From Trichosphaerium sp. ATCC 40318 (lineage: Eukaryota; Discosea; Flabellinia; Trichosidae), in NCBI GenBank assembly GCA_038496445.1, contig JALMLS010000186.1:1-64000 (forward strand): 64,000 nucleotides of DNA. The letters are read 5' to 3'. This document shows, piece by piece, positions 32,701-46,196 of the stretch; the stretch's first letter is position 1, and the number at the start of each line of letters is the position of its first letter. A model generated the notes under the pieces. The model was not told where the DNA came from, did not search any database, and saw only the letters and a program-made list of their open reading frames with translations. The translations under genes and the position numbers were made by a program.

Positions 32701-35700
32701 ATGTAGGTGCACTTGGGAACACAGAACGAGCACGAACAAGCTTTTCTTGAGCCATATCTAGCATTTTAATTTTTGATGCTCCCTTTTTTTTCTTAGACAT
32801 AAGCAAGAGCATGTTTCCTTCAGCGAAATCAATAGTATTCATCTGATGTGCAACGCTTGATATCGATTGAATATCAGTGTACAATACAGATCTCCTTGAA
32901 AGAAGTTGTGAGGGAGTTGATTTCATCTGAATACCAGTTATAGTTTGAAATTCTGTAATGAATGACTTCATATCAAAACCCTCAACAAACCGGTTAGCTG
33001 TGTTACGTTATAATTTTAGTATTTAGCTCGAAAAAGGTGTGCATATTGTTTGTAACATTATGTAAGTACCTCTCTAAGGTCATAGGAAGAATCAAGCTCA
33101 GAATCACTTAATCCTTTAACAAACTTCTTCACTATCAGAATCTTGACTTTTGAACGCCTACATAAAAACAACGTTAATCTATAACTCAAATGGTATAACG
33201 TACCAGAACGTCTTTGATTTAGAGCTTGATTTACCAAGTATTTTATTTAACATAGAAAGTACTACCATAGAAAAAGGAGACTAGAGCAATGTTTAGTTCT
33301 ATAACAACGAAAAAAACAATGAAAAAAAACCAAGAAATCAAACCCACCTCAATTGATATACGAACAGCCTCCATTGTTTTCCTTGAAAATAGCATTATAC
33401 TCAGATTTACAACAAGAATCGACTTACCTCATTTGTTTTCTAAGTGAGTTCTTAAGACATCTCAAAACCATATCAAGAAGGAAAATACTCCTTGATTTAT
33501 CATCTTTCAAGTATGACCTCACAAGACCCAAGTATCTTATTTTATAGCTTAGCATGTTATCTCTTACGAAGAAAATAATGTACCTCAGATTTATACCTTC
33601 CTTATGCATACTTTCTTTCAGATCTAAAGCAGTACTAATCATAACAGCACCGGAGTCAACTTTCTTTGCAAACTCAGGTATTACCGAGTTAAACAGTTGC
33701 TCAGTAGCTTTTATTACTTCTTCATTATGTATCTCCTTATTATGCATACCAAATCGAGTGAATGCATCAGAACTTAGAGGGACATGAGACTTTTTGATAA
33801 ACTCTAAAGTAATTAAACATTCAAGCAAAAAAAAAAAAATTCCGCGCACAAAAAGTACTTACCAGGTCTCAGCAATTCAAAGAATATTGCCCGCTTTGAA
33901 GGAGTCGAAACTACTTGATTTCTGGCCACAGGTGGGAATAGACGGGCCATATCAATGGCATATATTTTTCCATCCTACAGTAAAGTCACACTGAGCTATT
34001 CATTATTGTAAAATATCGCTTTTCAAGACAACACACTCTAAGCTTCTTATGATCAATTCTACCACATATAATCACTTACATGCCCTCTATGGCCTTCTAT
34101 ATCTCCAGGAGCGTAAAGTTCTACATCCTTGAATAGATGTGGTTTTAAGTTCAACATCATTCCTGCTTTTCGAAATACATCTGAAATCTCCGTATCAGAA
34201 TTGCATACATTCACTGCATCAGCACATCCATACCTGGAAAGTGTAAGATGTCGGAATATTTAAATCAAGTCCGATGGAGTACTTTATAGTTTCCTTATTA
34301 ATTGGAAGCACAGAGATAGCAATAAGCCGGAACCCTTAAATTTTGTTAAAAAAAAGTTAATTTAAGGTTTTGTAAAAAATACCTCGGTAATCAATGAGGC
34401 TCATCAGCGGCACCTGCAGAGAATTATAAGCAATTAGTTTTCCAATAAAATGTAATGTACCTGTAGTTCAGGTATATTACAATTATAGTACGCCATCAAT
34501 CCCCTCAACTCGTTCTACAAGCAATTTAAAAACGGCATAAACAAAAGTGGTACCTTTGCTGCCTTCATTGCAAATTCTGTACAAGGCTTATCATCACCTA
34601 TTCTTTTATGTGACTATTACGATAACATATTATTCTATGTTTTACAACGTACCATACATCCAAATATTAGTATTGGGAACTTTAGCATCAATAGCAAATT
34701 TAAAAAGAATTCCTACCTCATAAATAAGAAAAAAAGAAGAACAAAACGTTAAAGCAACAACACGAACCTTGACAGATAAATTTCTCTCCTCCAGCAATAC
34801 CACCTACTGATGCTGGTTTTATCGTCTTTTCTTCGTTTGGTAGACAAACTTCGCTTATAATGATACGAGCGTACGTCTAAAAAGCGTGTTAGCAATTACT
34901 ATCATGTTTTGGACTTATTTTGGAGTCTTTGAAGATTTCTGAGAATTGCTTATCTACACACGTGTATTACATACCTCAGCTGTCGTAGCAAAGTCATAAG
35001 CAAGGTTTCTAAGCTGTGTATACTTTTCTAATGAGTTTGGCATACTCTCTATACGCTAGAAGAAAAAAACTTACAAAAAAAAATATCCCCACAAAAAAAC
35101 AATTTCAATCAAATCATATGGCCTATCTCTTACCTGAAAAGCTTTATTCCACTCCTTAACAGGTGCTCTCCTATCCTTGGTTTTGGTTTCAATCTCCTAA
35201 AGTACGTTACAGACATGCACAGATGAATAAAAGGCCAAGTTTTACGTCTGAAATTAAATCTTGCCAATAACTAATCGGGTCATCTTCTGAAAGGCGCTCT
35301 AGAATATCTTGTACAGTTTTAAGGTCTTCTTTGGTGAGTTTTTTGAGTTTTTTGACGTCTGTAAGGAAAAGAAGTCAGAATATCATCAAAACCGACTGTA
35401 ACGCGATATTTAACGTCAAAAAGGGTATTAGCACCCAACTTAAATTAACTGTAACGAATAAATTAAAAACGACATGTTTTGAGTTAGAACGGTGCGTTTG
35501 GGCGCTAATACGCGTGGAATAACCAAACTAAGGGTTTAAAACGAGCGTCTAATTTTACGTTGCGTGCCAGGGTTTTCTTTAACAACCAGAGTACTCTTCG
35601 TGTCGAAGTCTATGTAACTATCGTAGTCATCATAAATGCTATACAGCGCTGCAGAACGTTCTGACACTGAATTTGACTCGTAAACGTTATCGTAGCAGTC

Positions 35701-35712
35701 TGAGTCGCTCAT
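29777..35712 (-). CDS. CLU-domain protein fused to TPR-like and leucine-rich repeats
   Basis: Many minus-strand exons run from ATG at 35712 to a stop at 29777. The N-terminus is acidic. Around 34.9-34.3 kb the product shows LIDYRGFRLIAISVLP and TIKYGCAD, which match the CLU domain of clustered-mitochondria proteins. At about 33.97-33.55 kb follow DGKIYAIDMARLFPP, LSSDAF and MHKEGINLR, as in the central part of that family. Near 32.7 kb ALGNVFRTRAY and FDDVVEAIKCYK look like a TPR helix pair. The exon starting at 32494 joins this in phase 0 across a 129-nt intron and runs straight into LRR units (31.9-29.8 kb, L-x-x-L-x-L-x-x-C). CLU proteins bind mRNAs of mitochondrial proteins or position mitochondria. 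An alternative is two genes, the second starting at ATG 32464. Confidence 0.65.
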
Positions 35713-36019
35713 TGGCGCGTATTAGAACATGAACCGACAATAAGAAATAAAAAGACTTGATTGAACTACTCATTTGTTAAAAGAAGTTCTATTGTTAATA
35801 CAGTCTGATGGCTTTTTTAACCCCCACGTGGTTGTAACAAATTAAAATGAAGCGAAGACATGGCGGTCTAGTTATCACTATTTGGAGTGGTTATAAAAAA
35901 ATTACTTAAGTTGTCGCGTACTAACCACTACGCTATACAAAACGTATTAACACACTCACTCTGGAGTATGGTGGAACCTTATACGACAAAGTTACAAACT
36001 GATTTTATTTTAGAATAAT
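35713..36019. other. Short intergenic region upstream of the CLU/LRR gene
   Basis: It contains one CACGTG (about 35824) roughly 110 bp before the ATG and is otherwise featureless; it also holds the 3' end of CotH gene 2. Confidence 0.35.
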
Positions 36020-39000
36020 TTAAACAAGAACAAGTAAAGCTAATAAAGAAAGAACGGAGCTCACATAATTTACTTTTTTAGCTGAAGATGTTGTAGCTTT
36101 AGCAGTTGAACCAACTGGTGATTGTGTAGTCGGAGCAACTGGTTGTATTGGAGCGGTTGGTTGAGCTGGTACTGATGTTGGAGAGACCGGGGATACAGGT
36201 TCAACTGGAGTTGGAGATGTTGTGAAAATTGTTGGTGGTGATGTTGTTGGTGTACAATCAAAATCAGAGCAACCAGAACTCAAACAACACGTTGCTTGGC
36301 AGTTGCTGCTGGAAGCTGAGCAAGACTTTTTAGTGTACATGCACTTACCACCTGAGCATGTTGGCTAAATCAATATTTTAGTGTACAGTAGCTTGTGCGA
36401 TAAATACCTGAGCGCATGTATCAATAACTGGACATTCAGATGATTGATTGCAAGTGGGACGCAATGAAGCCCAATTATTTGGATCACTTCCAAAACTGTT
36501 GAATGAAATACTACAAAAACTTGGTCAGTGCACTTTGTTCAACTAGTATTTTCCTCTATTACCGTTTGATAACTCCAGAACTTGGCCAAGGTGACTCAAC
36601 ACCATATTCTACTTGGTCAATAGTCACATAACCCTTTGAAAGACAGTTAAATAAGAATAAAAGTGGAAATAGAAAAACTGGAACAAAGCCAGAACGGTCT
36701 AGTTGTGTTCGAATTATGTTGTGGCGTACTGTGGATGTTCCGTCCTCTGATCTCGCAAGAGTTATGGTCTCTCCTTCGTTTTTGAGGGATCCAGAGAAAG
36801 GGCCATAAATCTAGTTTACATAAGCACAGTTTTGATGCTGATGTAGAAAAAGCGTACCACTGCATTTGAAGGCAAACCTAGTTCGAAGAACCTCTGGGTC
36901 TTCTGATACATAAATAGTTTCTCCTGGAGTTACAGACACCGCATTCGAAGGAAAATCATACTCAGAGATACCAAAGATACGATAAGGTACATCTTGATTG
37001 TTTTTAAGTTGAACACTTGAAGATCCGATATTTTCTATTTTTAGATACTCTGGATCAAAGTCGTATCCAATCTCAGTGATAACAAGCGTTCCATCAGCTG
37101 GTCTAGAAAAACAATATGTCAGTAAACTGTGCATTGCATAATTTAAAGCGGTTTCTGCCCTGAACAGCTTGTTTTTTGAACAATTCGTTTGATAACATAC
37201 CTGCAGTTTTCTTCTCCAAGTGTCACTTTATGTTGAGGTGTAAAGTATTCTTTACCTTCTGACGTTACCATACGACCCAGAGATACACCTAATTGAAACC
37301 ACATGAGATATAATTCACCAACACAATAAAATGAAGCTTACCATTATCAGAAGCAGTAAAAGTTACTTTATGAAAGTACCCAGTGAGCAAACCATTGTTT
37401 CCAGAACTCAAAACAATTGTCTCTCCGTATTTGGTTAAATTAAAGCTTGAGCCAAATTGGGAGTCATCAAAAACAACATAACCGCCAGCCGGAATCTTCA
37501 TAGTCATAAGAAATTTAAACATTCATGGACAAAACTGAAACATACAGAGGTTTCTGGAATCAACCATTTTTCTAGAGACTTCTCATCATCTGTCAGATAC
37601 CAACCACTGATAAATGCAGTACTATCCGTAGGATTATATAACTCAATAGAATCTCGCTAACAAAGAATATTAACGAAAGGTTGCACTGAGTTAGAAGGAA
37701 ACTCACCTGAGGTAAGTCTGTGTGAGCTAATATCTCGTTTATCTTGACTTGAAAAATAAGATCTGTACTCTCAGGAGTTCCGTCATCACTACTTAGTTGC
37801 CATGATGAAGCAAGGGTGCCATCGAGATTAGTCGAAATGAGTTCTATTGATTTTCCATCCTTGTTTTCTGGCCATGGAGATTCAGACTTGTAGTCAACAT
37901 AATCGAACACTTGTGATCTGTCTCCATTTGCAAGCATGATCAATCCACCTGCTTTTCCCAATTTACCTTTATAAGATCCTACAGGAGAAAAGCCATACTT
38001 GGCTCTAAACGCAGTAGCATCTGCTGCTACAACTACATATCCACCTGGCAAAATAGAACCTAAGAAACAGGAGAGCTTAGAACTACAACCAAAGTTGATG
38101 GTGAGAGATTGGTGTACCACTTGAGAACTTGAAGTGAATACCACTGATGAACTCAACATTCTCTAGATTTATTGTAGTATCTCCAATGTTCTTGAGTTCA
38201 ATGTAATCGTGTTCTTTTCCATCAGCATCGTACATGATTTCGTTGATTATCAACTTATCAACAGGGGCAACATCCTTAAAATTTGCAGTAATATTGACAC
38301 CTTCTGAGCTCGTAAGCGATAGCTAAAAATACGGTTAGATTGTAGTTACGAAGTGGAAAAAAACGTTATTTTAGATAAACTCAGCACTGGTCTGGTTAAG
38401 CAGCAGTGACTTAAAACAAGCCATCTTCAAAAAAGTACGCTAAGTGTACAACATACGTTTATACATGCATTTGCAGTAACCGCCCCATTCTCCTTTACAT
38501 CATCTGCGCCAGTCCAATGAGTAAACCTAGAAGTTGGTGTGCCTTTAGCACATATTCTTAACCTCAGTTCTCTGAACCACTCTTGTGCAACTCCATACTC
38601 TAAGATGGGCGTTTCAGCGGCTACTATAGTACCCCTATAGTATCACTATTAATCTCATAATTTTTGTAGTATAGTGAACCACGTACGATCCAGATTTCGT
38701 GAGAGTAAGATTTAAAGATATCCAGTCTCCACGGTTTTGGAGCCACGTTTTAAACCTAGCTACTGCTGGCTTTGGAAGAATGTAAGCAAATTCAATGATA
38801 AAGGTAAAAATCACGTGATAGGTATTAAAATTGTTGCACTTACTATGTAACTCACGCCATTGCGCCACCTAAAATACACCTTTATCAGACACTGATTTGC
38901 TTCTTTTAAAAAACACCAACAAACAAGCATTAACAAGGAACGCACTTTACAGTATCTCTCTCAGCTGCCGCGTTTATTTCAATCTGGTATGCATCTATTC

Positions 39001-41035
39001 TTGATTCCATGGAAGTTTGAGATAGAACATCCTACAAAAAATGTTAACGAAGTATACAAGGCAGTTGCTATTTTTAGCAGTAGCTGCATTTTACATGCTA
39101 CGTCAAAGTTCATACCTTACGCCATGAGTTCCATAACGATTGTATAACACTTGTGAATCGAATACTCTTATAAATAAGAGCTCTCCACCTTACATAGAGC
39201 AATAAGCGTATTGACGAATATGTCAAGAAGTACCAAAATGGTATTGCATATGCAAAGCCGTCAATAAGTGTTGACCAATAAAATTCATTGATATTTTGAT
39301 TTCCATAAATATCGTATGCTAAATTGAAATCCCTAAGATTATAAGGTAAATAACACCGTCAAAAAGCTAAGAGAACGAAAAACCCAACATAAGTACACAT
39401 ACCAAGCTGGTCCAAAGTGAACAAGTTCATCGAATCCTCTTTCTTTATACATATGTGTACTGATACGAAAAGAATCTATGTTTCTTGCAAACTCATTGAT
39501 GAGGAATATAGCAGCAAATGAATCGAAATCAATAAATGTGTGAGCACCTATTAAACGAACATAAGCTCAGAACAAACAACTTTGATTTGAAGTATGTACT
39601 TACCAGTAGCTGGTTCATCAATAACTGTCTCATTGAAAGATGAGCAAACATCCTCAAAATCAGTCATAAAGTTTTTCAGATAAGTCTTTTGAGCAGATAC
39701 AGGTTCATCGGGCTCCCTAATTTGATACCTACAGTAGGATGAATAACATTAGTAAGCTGGGCTTTTTTTTGGCTAGAGTAGTTACTGATAATAGCGCTAT
39801 GTACCTTATACCATAACTGACGTTTTGAGGTTGAGGGTACAATGGATTATACGGCGAAAGCCAACCATACCGCGAATCATAATCTTTATCTATAGAAAAA
39901 AGGTATCCACCAGTAACGTCTTCTCCTGAAATATCATCATCATCCATTTCTTCAATATCAACACGGTTTTTGTCCTGTTTATGAGGCTTCTCCATAAACA
40001 AGTACAGACCAAGATACTCTTCATTTATAAATACTTCACAATACCTAACAGTGGATCAGTACAATGAGTACAAATGAAAAAAACAACAGTTTGTTTTTCA
40101 CAATTCTCAAAAAACAAACCAAGACGTACTTGCTGCGAGCAGCGTAGTAACCTAACTCATTTGATGTATCATAAGTGAATTTATTGAGCATATAGCTTTG
40201 GGACACTCCTCCGGAAATACCAAACAGTATCCAATCGTTCTCCTTTGAAAAAGTTAATTGCTTTTATTCGTGTTTTTTTTGGTCATAACGGGTTTCTTCA
40301 GAATTAAAAACAACATTAAAGCAACTACTCTCTAAGTGTGTTTCTATACAAGACCTTTTGATGTCAAATGACGCTTTAGGAAATACGCTAATTCTAAAAA
40401 TAAAAGAAGAAATCCAAAAATAGGTAAACTGTTTTCAAACAACACGAAAAAAAACACACCTTAGGCATCCCAAATATTTTCACGTTATTGTTTGAACCAT
40501 CAGATTCCCTAGTTTCTACAGCATACTGTTTCTTAGGGAAAAACTGTGACGAGGACGATTGACCGCGTATTTCAATACCAATCCTGCCACTATATTCGTG
40601 ATATTTGTCATTATCTTTATCTGTTACTAGCGTCGGTTCTCCTTTTTGAAACAAGTCAAAAACACAAAATATACTTCTTGCAAAAGAAGTTTTTTATTGA
40701 ATCTTTCTCGTTTACCTTCACCACGCCATGCAATTATCATGTCAGCTGAACGATTACGTTTAGATTGTAAGGTATTCGGAAGAATAAAAAAAAAACAGCG
40801 TCTTACCTCCTTGTTTTGTACCATTATTTACAGGTAATTCGCCTAGTGCAACAAGTTAGCAACGTAGATTGTGTATTATCAGAAACCAATAAAACTTTAT
40901 TTTCCTATTAAAATGGATACGCTAAGCACAGTTACACATACCTGAGTCGGTTGTGACGAAAACTAAGGGTAAAGTATATGTTTGGGCTTGTGAAAGCGTA
41001 ATAGCGCATAAAATACAAGCCAGCAAGTACCACAT
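36020..41035 (-). CDS. CotH-kinase / lamin-tail-domain surface protein 2
   Basis: The gene starts with MWYLLACILC signal peptide at 41035 and mirrors CotH gene 1 exon by exon: CotH kinase segments (RIGIEIRGQ, NSNEL/ENDWILFG, FMEKPHKQDKNRVD, DFNLAY), then three lamin-tail domains and the Cys-rich knot. It lacks one intron present in gene 1 within the first lamin-tail domain. After the shared CTPTTSPPT the C-terminus differs: a Pro/Ser/Thr stalk and a hydrophobic tail ending LLALLVLV, a good GPI-anchor signal, with no extra module. No lesion was found. It is the better candidate for the ancestral, fully functional copy. Predicted role: extracellular protein kinase-like surface protein. Confidence 0.83.
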
Positions 41036-41174
41036 ACTACTTAAAACCTTGTTGGAGTCTCACTGTATAATTTTCTATTTGTCCGTAGTACTACGTTGAT
41101 TAGATAACGCTCTACTTAGGTTTAGTATGCTTATTGCGTATTCTAAACTTGAAACATTCTTGTGAATGAGAAGG

Positions 41175-41453
41175 TTAGAAATTCGCCAAAAATTGAATTA
41201 TTGCAGATATCCAAATTTGTACCGCAAAATCCAATCTTATTTGTTGTTTAAAATGATTAAAAGCATATGTATCTTCTTTCCGCCAGTTCTTGATGCATTT
41301 CCATTCAGTTTTTGTTAGTAAGTACTTTTTCCGTAATCTCGTATTTAACCTGAATACGTGTAAACGGCTATGCCCTACGCGTGTATATTTGTCTCGTAGC
41401 ACTGAGCGCACTTTTAAAGAAACAGCAGTTTTTTTAAAAGATTTCTTCCCCAA
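41175..41453 (-). CDS. Small basic ORF, unknown
   Basis: A 92-codon frame rich in Lys, Arg and Leu lies between CotH gene 2 and the arrestin gene. It may be a mitochondrial-type basic protein or part of a spliced gene; internal AG and GT sites would allow introns. No family is recognised and chance cannot be excluded. Confidence 0.25.
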   Translation of the reverse strand: MGKKSFKKTAVSLKVRSVLRDKYTRVGHSRLHVFRLNTRLRKKYLLTKTEWKCIKNWRKEDTYAFNHFKQQIRLDFAVQIWISAIIQFLANF

Positions 41454-41799
41454 AACGGCTCGGAAACATCGTCATTAGTTTAAGCATAGTCTATGGAGCT
41501 TTGTTGTAAAGTAACTGTTGTTTTTGGAAACGTATGGTTCTAATTTTATGTCATTTTATGGAAAAACTAAAAAGATGTTTTGTTTATTTTTGTGATGTAA
41601 CAATTTCAGCTTTACGTTGTTAGTTGCTGTATTAAAAGTAGATGGGTTGAACTCTCAGTTACTGAGAAGTGTACGTAATGCTGTTGAGACGTCAGTACCA
41701 GCGTTTGATTTCCTGCTTGGGAACTCCTTGTCCAAGTATTCGAGAATCTTATAGCATTCTCCAACTTTAACCACTTTGTGCAAGTCGGTCTTGGTCAGG

Positions 41800-44700
41800 T
41801 TAACCAAAGTGCTCTTCGTTACACCCTAATACAATATTGTTAGATAAATAGTTTGAATCATCGTGCAGTTGACGTACATGAGCTTCAAACGGTGTGACAC
41901 AGTGGCCAAGGTGAAGGTCCCAAAGCATTCTTCTAACATACATAATTTCTTCGATTCTTGTCTTCAGTATGGTAGTCAGCTTCTCAGTTGCGCCAGGATG
42001 TCCTTCAACCAAAGTAGCCATGGCTAAAACAACATATATTAGAAATAAACGTATAATAAAAATAGAAATTGCTGCGAACACAATACTTACACGAATCAGA
42101 TAAATGGAACAGTTGGTCTCCGTTCAAGTCCCAGAAAATAAAACTTGGCCGGAATTCAGGCATGTTAAGCTTAATAGTACAATGTTAGTCTTATTTCACT
42201 TGAATGTAAATACTAAAGTGTACCTTGTAGCACAACCAAGCGAGAATATGACGAGGTGTCCATTCCCAAAGTTTGTCTACAAAGAAAATAAGAATGATGA
42301 TCACAAAGTTCTTGTGATAAAGAAACCAAAACTCTTTTTGTTTTTCTTCACTTACGTGGTAAAGCTGCCAATTCGAGCATTGGTAGTGGTGGCTTTGGGC
42401 TACGTATATGTTAGTAGACTGAAATGTACTAAAGGTAGTGAAGTTTCACGTACATGTGAGGATCGCGAATTACAATATCAACAGGCACATCAATGAACAA
42501 GTCAAGTCTATCTGGAAGCTTTCTAAGAAAAAAAAGTAAGATCGCCGTGCCCTTGCCCATGATTCTTTTTGTTTGAACTTTGAGCACAGAACGTGTTCTA
42601 TTTTAATGATAGCTAAAAAATGACATACGGTATATCTACGCTGATACGAAGAAAGTAGTCCAGACCAAACACATTCTTTTTCACAAAAGTATGAGTAAGA
42701 GTTTTTGGTAGTTCCATGATAAACTGTTGGGTAGCCTTGTCACCAGGATACAACTATATTTTTTATATAAGTTCACAATAATCACTTTAGAGTTGATAAA
42801 ACTTAATTAAGCAAAGCTTGAGAGCAGTTGGAGGTAAACGACTCGAAGTTGTTCAGAAAAGTCAAAAAATTGAAAAAAAAACAGAGTTGCAGAAAAATCG
42901 AGGTTAGATACCTTTTTTGGGTAAAGTTTTTTATGCCATTCTAATACTGTATCAAAATCTGATACTAATTTAGAACTCATGTTCGCAGATTTTTGTTTTG
43001 AGATAAGCTTGAACTCTAATTCTTTAACTTTTCTTGAACTATCGTTTTGAAGGTCGACAAGTACTTCAATATCTTCCCAAGGAGTAAAGAAGTTCTTCTT
43101 CATTTGAGCACGAATATGGATTTTTCCTACACAGTAAGTGTCACGTGATAATTCATAATACGTCAAGTAAAAAACGTGTTTCTTTGAACTGTTGGTTTTT
43201 CTTACCACCCATCACAGACTTCTTTCCTTGCATATCAACAGGACATATTGTCTTAGAGTGAGGTGTATGGTCCATGTTAACTATACGTATATCTTTAGAG
43301 CAGGATTCATCCTCTCTGTTGACCACATCAACATCAACTTCGAGGTGATATTTAATCCTACAAATATTTAGGTTGTAATAGTACTAGTGGTCTTACACGA
43401 ATCCTTTATGGTTTATGCTTGATGGACAAGCCTTAGGAGGGTAGAATTCGAATGGGAAAGCAGTTTTACCACGTTCTACTTTCATGTAATTACCAGGTTG
43501 AAGTGCAACAAGGTTCAAAGGCTCCTTTATAATCGTGCTTATCTTCTTATTATTCTTGAACATTTTACCCTTTTGAAAAAATCAATATCAGGTTTCCGTG
43601 TTGTTATCTATAACGTACGATAAGTACAATCCACATTGATCTGATATATGTGAAGTTTTCTTCAACATTGAGAAATACAACACCTAGATACTAAAGTAAG
43701 AAAACGTTGGAACAGTTGAAGTGAACTTCTTTCGAAATGAAACGGGAAAAACTAGTTTAAAAAAAACTAGTAAAATAAAAAGTATTTATCGCACCATCAA
43801 GCGGTTCACCAGCAACGTATATCTTTTCTTCAAGCGTATTAGGACCTAATATACGTGAGATATCAAATTAACAACACTAGAGGAGGAGCTTACCTGGTGG
43901 TATACTGATATACATATTAGTCTCTTTACGCTTTCCAAGGCGTCTCAGTAGCGGTAAACCTTTAGGAGGAAGTCCTTTGGCTGCCTGTGCAGCGAACTAC
44001 GCGTATTAAGTAACAAGAAAACGAGCAGACATCGAGCAATTGCCAAAAACATCTTCTATCAACGTACCTGCGTAAAATCTTCTTGTGCTCTAGGAGAAGA
44101 GGAACCATCCGGATTTGGTACACTGGCAACAGGGACAGCACTTTTTTCTATAAGGGATGTTAGCTAGAGGCCTCTGCGAGTGACAAAAAAAACCGTTGGA
44201 AAAGTAGTTGTGATCGAACAAAAATGATATTTGTTCGTAACAACTTTACTCGCCTATTGGAGGATCAAACTCAAACCCAAGTTGTATCTCGCCGTTTGTT
44301 ACTTTCTTGCCTAAGTACACAGTGAGTTCTAAAGTGTATCTATCGAAATAAAGCGAGAAAATCAACCTTCTAGTTGAAACCAGTATTTTTTCACTCCAGC
44401 CGCATTCATGGTCTTCAGTTTACTAATATCCACACTGAAGCTACCCATTGGAGAGTCTTTAGATAGCTAGGGATAGATTTTAATGCCTACAATCCTTTTG
44501 CAACGTATTTTCGATTTCGTACCTTATCTTTATCAAAACAATCTACTACTACGCTACTGCTATCCGATACATTGAATTTGAAAGATTGATGCCAACTTGG
44601 GGTTAAACTCTTTTTCTTCACCCTGGTTTTCTCCTTTTTACCATCTACAGCGATCTTACAGTATGGGTCGGACGTCCCTAAGCGATTTTAGCACGTTTGG

Positions 44701-44853
44701 GTTTCTTTCGGGTCAAAAGGGTCTACAACGCAGGAACCGTATATAAACGCTTGAAAGTGCATGTTTTATACTTTTGAGGCGTTCTAACGTACCACCAATG
44801 TCCATAGCCATTAAATCCCTTCCAGACACTACAGTTAAATTCAAGACGCTCAT
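41800..44853 (-). CDS. C2-arrestin-SAM adaptor (AdcB/AdcC-like)
   Basis: The ATG at 44853 opens a C2 domain: LNLTVVSGRDLMAMD, then across an intron TSDPYCKI, and SLTPSWHQSFKF, DCFDKD. The loop aspartates needed for calcium binding are present. An arrestin fold follows: N-domain around 43.5 kb (FPFEFYPPKACPSS, IKYHLEVDVDV) and C-domain at 43.17-42.9 kb (FTPWEDIEVLVDLQNDSS). The last exons (about 42.27-41.80 kb) form a SAM domain: LWEWTPRHILAWL, IFWDLNGDQLFHLSD. This order is that of Dictyostelium AdcB/AdcC, membrane-binding arrestins of the endocytic pathway. Calcium-dependent recruitment to endocytic membranes is inferred. Some middle exon borders were not resolved. Confidence 0.78.
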
Positions 44854-45088
44854 GTTGTTATCTTTAAACGCCTTTGACAATTTATCAATGAAGATCAAGC
44901 CTTAACACGTGCACATTCACAAATTAAAACCCGTTCCACATTAACGAAACGCAGTTCCTGATTCGGGTCTATGTGATATCCCAAAATTTAAGCACACCTA
45001 TACGATACTTTACATGCTACGTGCCCATGCACTCTTAATTAGGCTTAGGGTAAAAGTAAGAGTTCACAAAAGATTTGAAGTTTTTTAA

Positions 45089-46196
45089 CTAGCTTCCCAT
45101 TCCCAAGATACTCTGAACTGAGCATTATCCACCGTGTACCCTTTCCAAGGCGTGCTTTGCAAGCCTTTTATTTGGGTTGGGTATTTTGAGTAAACCCACT
45201 GTTGTCCTTTCGGGTGGATCAAAATCCACCCTAGGACGGTTACTTGAATAATTATGGATTGGCGGTTCTGTATTCTACCTCTGGACATTCGACATATTTA
45301 CCCATGAGCATTATCGACCAAGATTCTTGTAGAGCACTGTGTACAGCTTTCTGACTAAAAACTTGTTGACAATTTTATCATAGAGCCCTATAGATACGGC
45401 GTATGTTATGAAAACAGGAGTAGCTTAGGTGCTAGCACTCACTTAAAAGCAGAGTTTTAGATTCTGGCTTGAGACAGGCCCTACTGACAAGTTTAGGTGG
45501 CGTTGGCTTACACAAGCTTCATTTAGACATGTCCGTCAACTCAGTTATTTGGACAGGCCAAAGCAGACAATAAACAAAAACTAAAGTTCATTGGAATGAT
45601 TTACAACACTTAGCTTACAAGTCATAGCTTCCACAAATAATTATTACTAGCCCATTTAACTTTATGTACACCCATCAATACCTTGGTACCCTCTTCAGTT
45701 GCATGTGTATTATATAAGGTAATAGTATGAACACCAACTAAGTACTTCAAACATTCATCTGTAATTGCAGTACCATCTAAATCAATCTCATGAACACCAG
45801 CCAATGCCTTGACACCATTATCTGTAACAGCTGTATTTGATAAATCAATTGTATGAACACCACTAAAGCCTTGATGCCCTCATCTGAAATTAAATTACAT
45901 TCTGATAAGTTAATAGTATGTACACGCTCCAATAAGTACAAGTGCCTATGATATTTTCTGAAGTCAAACAGTATCAATAGAGGTATTTTGAAGTAAAGGG
46001 CTTCCAGAAAGAAGAGATATTTCTCTGTCGCTTTTAACCATTATTACGCCATATCCAACATGGTTGTGAACAATATCTCGCAATAAACGGCATGTTTGTG
46101 CTGAGTGGAGCGTAAAAGAGCCTTGCTTCAGGATATGAACGATTATTTCTACAGGCAGGTAAATAAGGTTCAATGCGTTACTATCTTCCATAATGC
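45089..46196 (-). repeat. Inverted duplicate block A
   Basis: This block matches 61170-62097 in reverse orientation, including non-coding flank beyond the F-box/LRR pseudogene. Block B has an internal deletion of about 115 bp relative to A. Confidence 0.75.
45622..46191 (-). pseudogene. F-box/LRR (GVHxIxL repeats), broken
   Basis: The ATG at 46191 starts an F-box (LPVEIIVHILKQG). After the ISLLSGSPLLQ segment a stop and frame change near 45965 break it. The repeats then continue as RVHTINLSECNLISDEGI, where a one-base deletion near 45866 shifts GVHTIDLSNTAVTDNG out of frame, then GVHEIDLDGTAITDECL and GVHTITLYNT are in frame to the stop at 45622. At least two lesions separate the parts. Each repeat is 23-24 residues with the I-x-L core of leucine-rich repeats; the substrate is unknown. 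Confidence 0.7.

Noticed and set aside
42104-42496. Plus-strand open frame of 130 codons
   Set aside because: It overlaps the SAM-domain exons of the minus-strand arrestin gene and shows no motif of its own.
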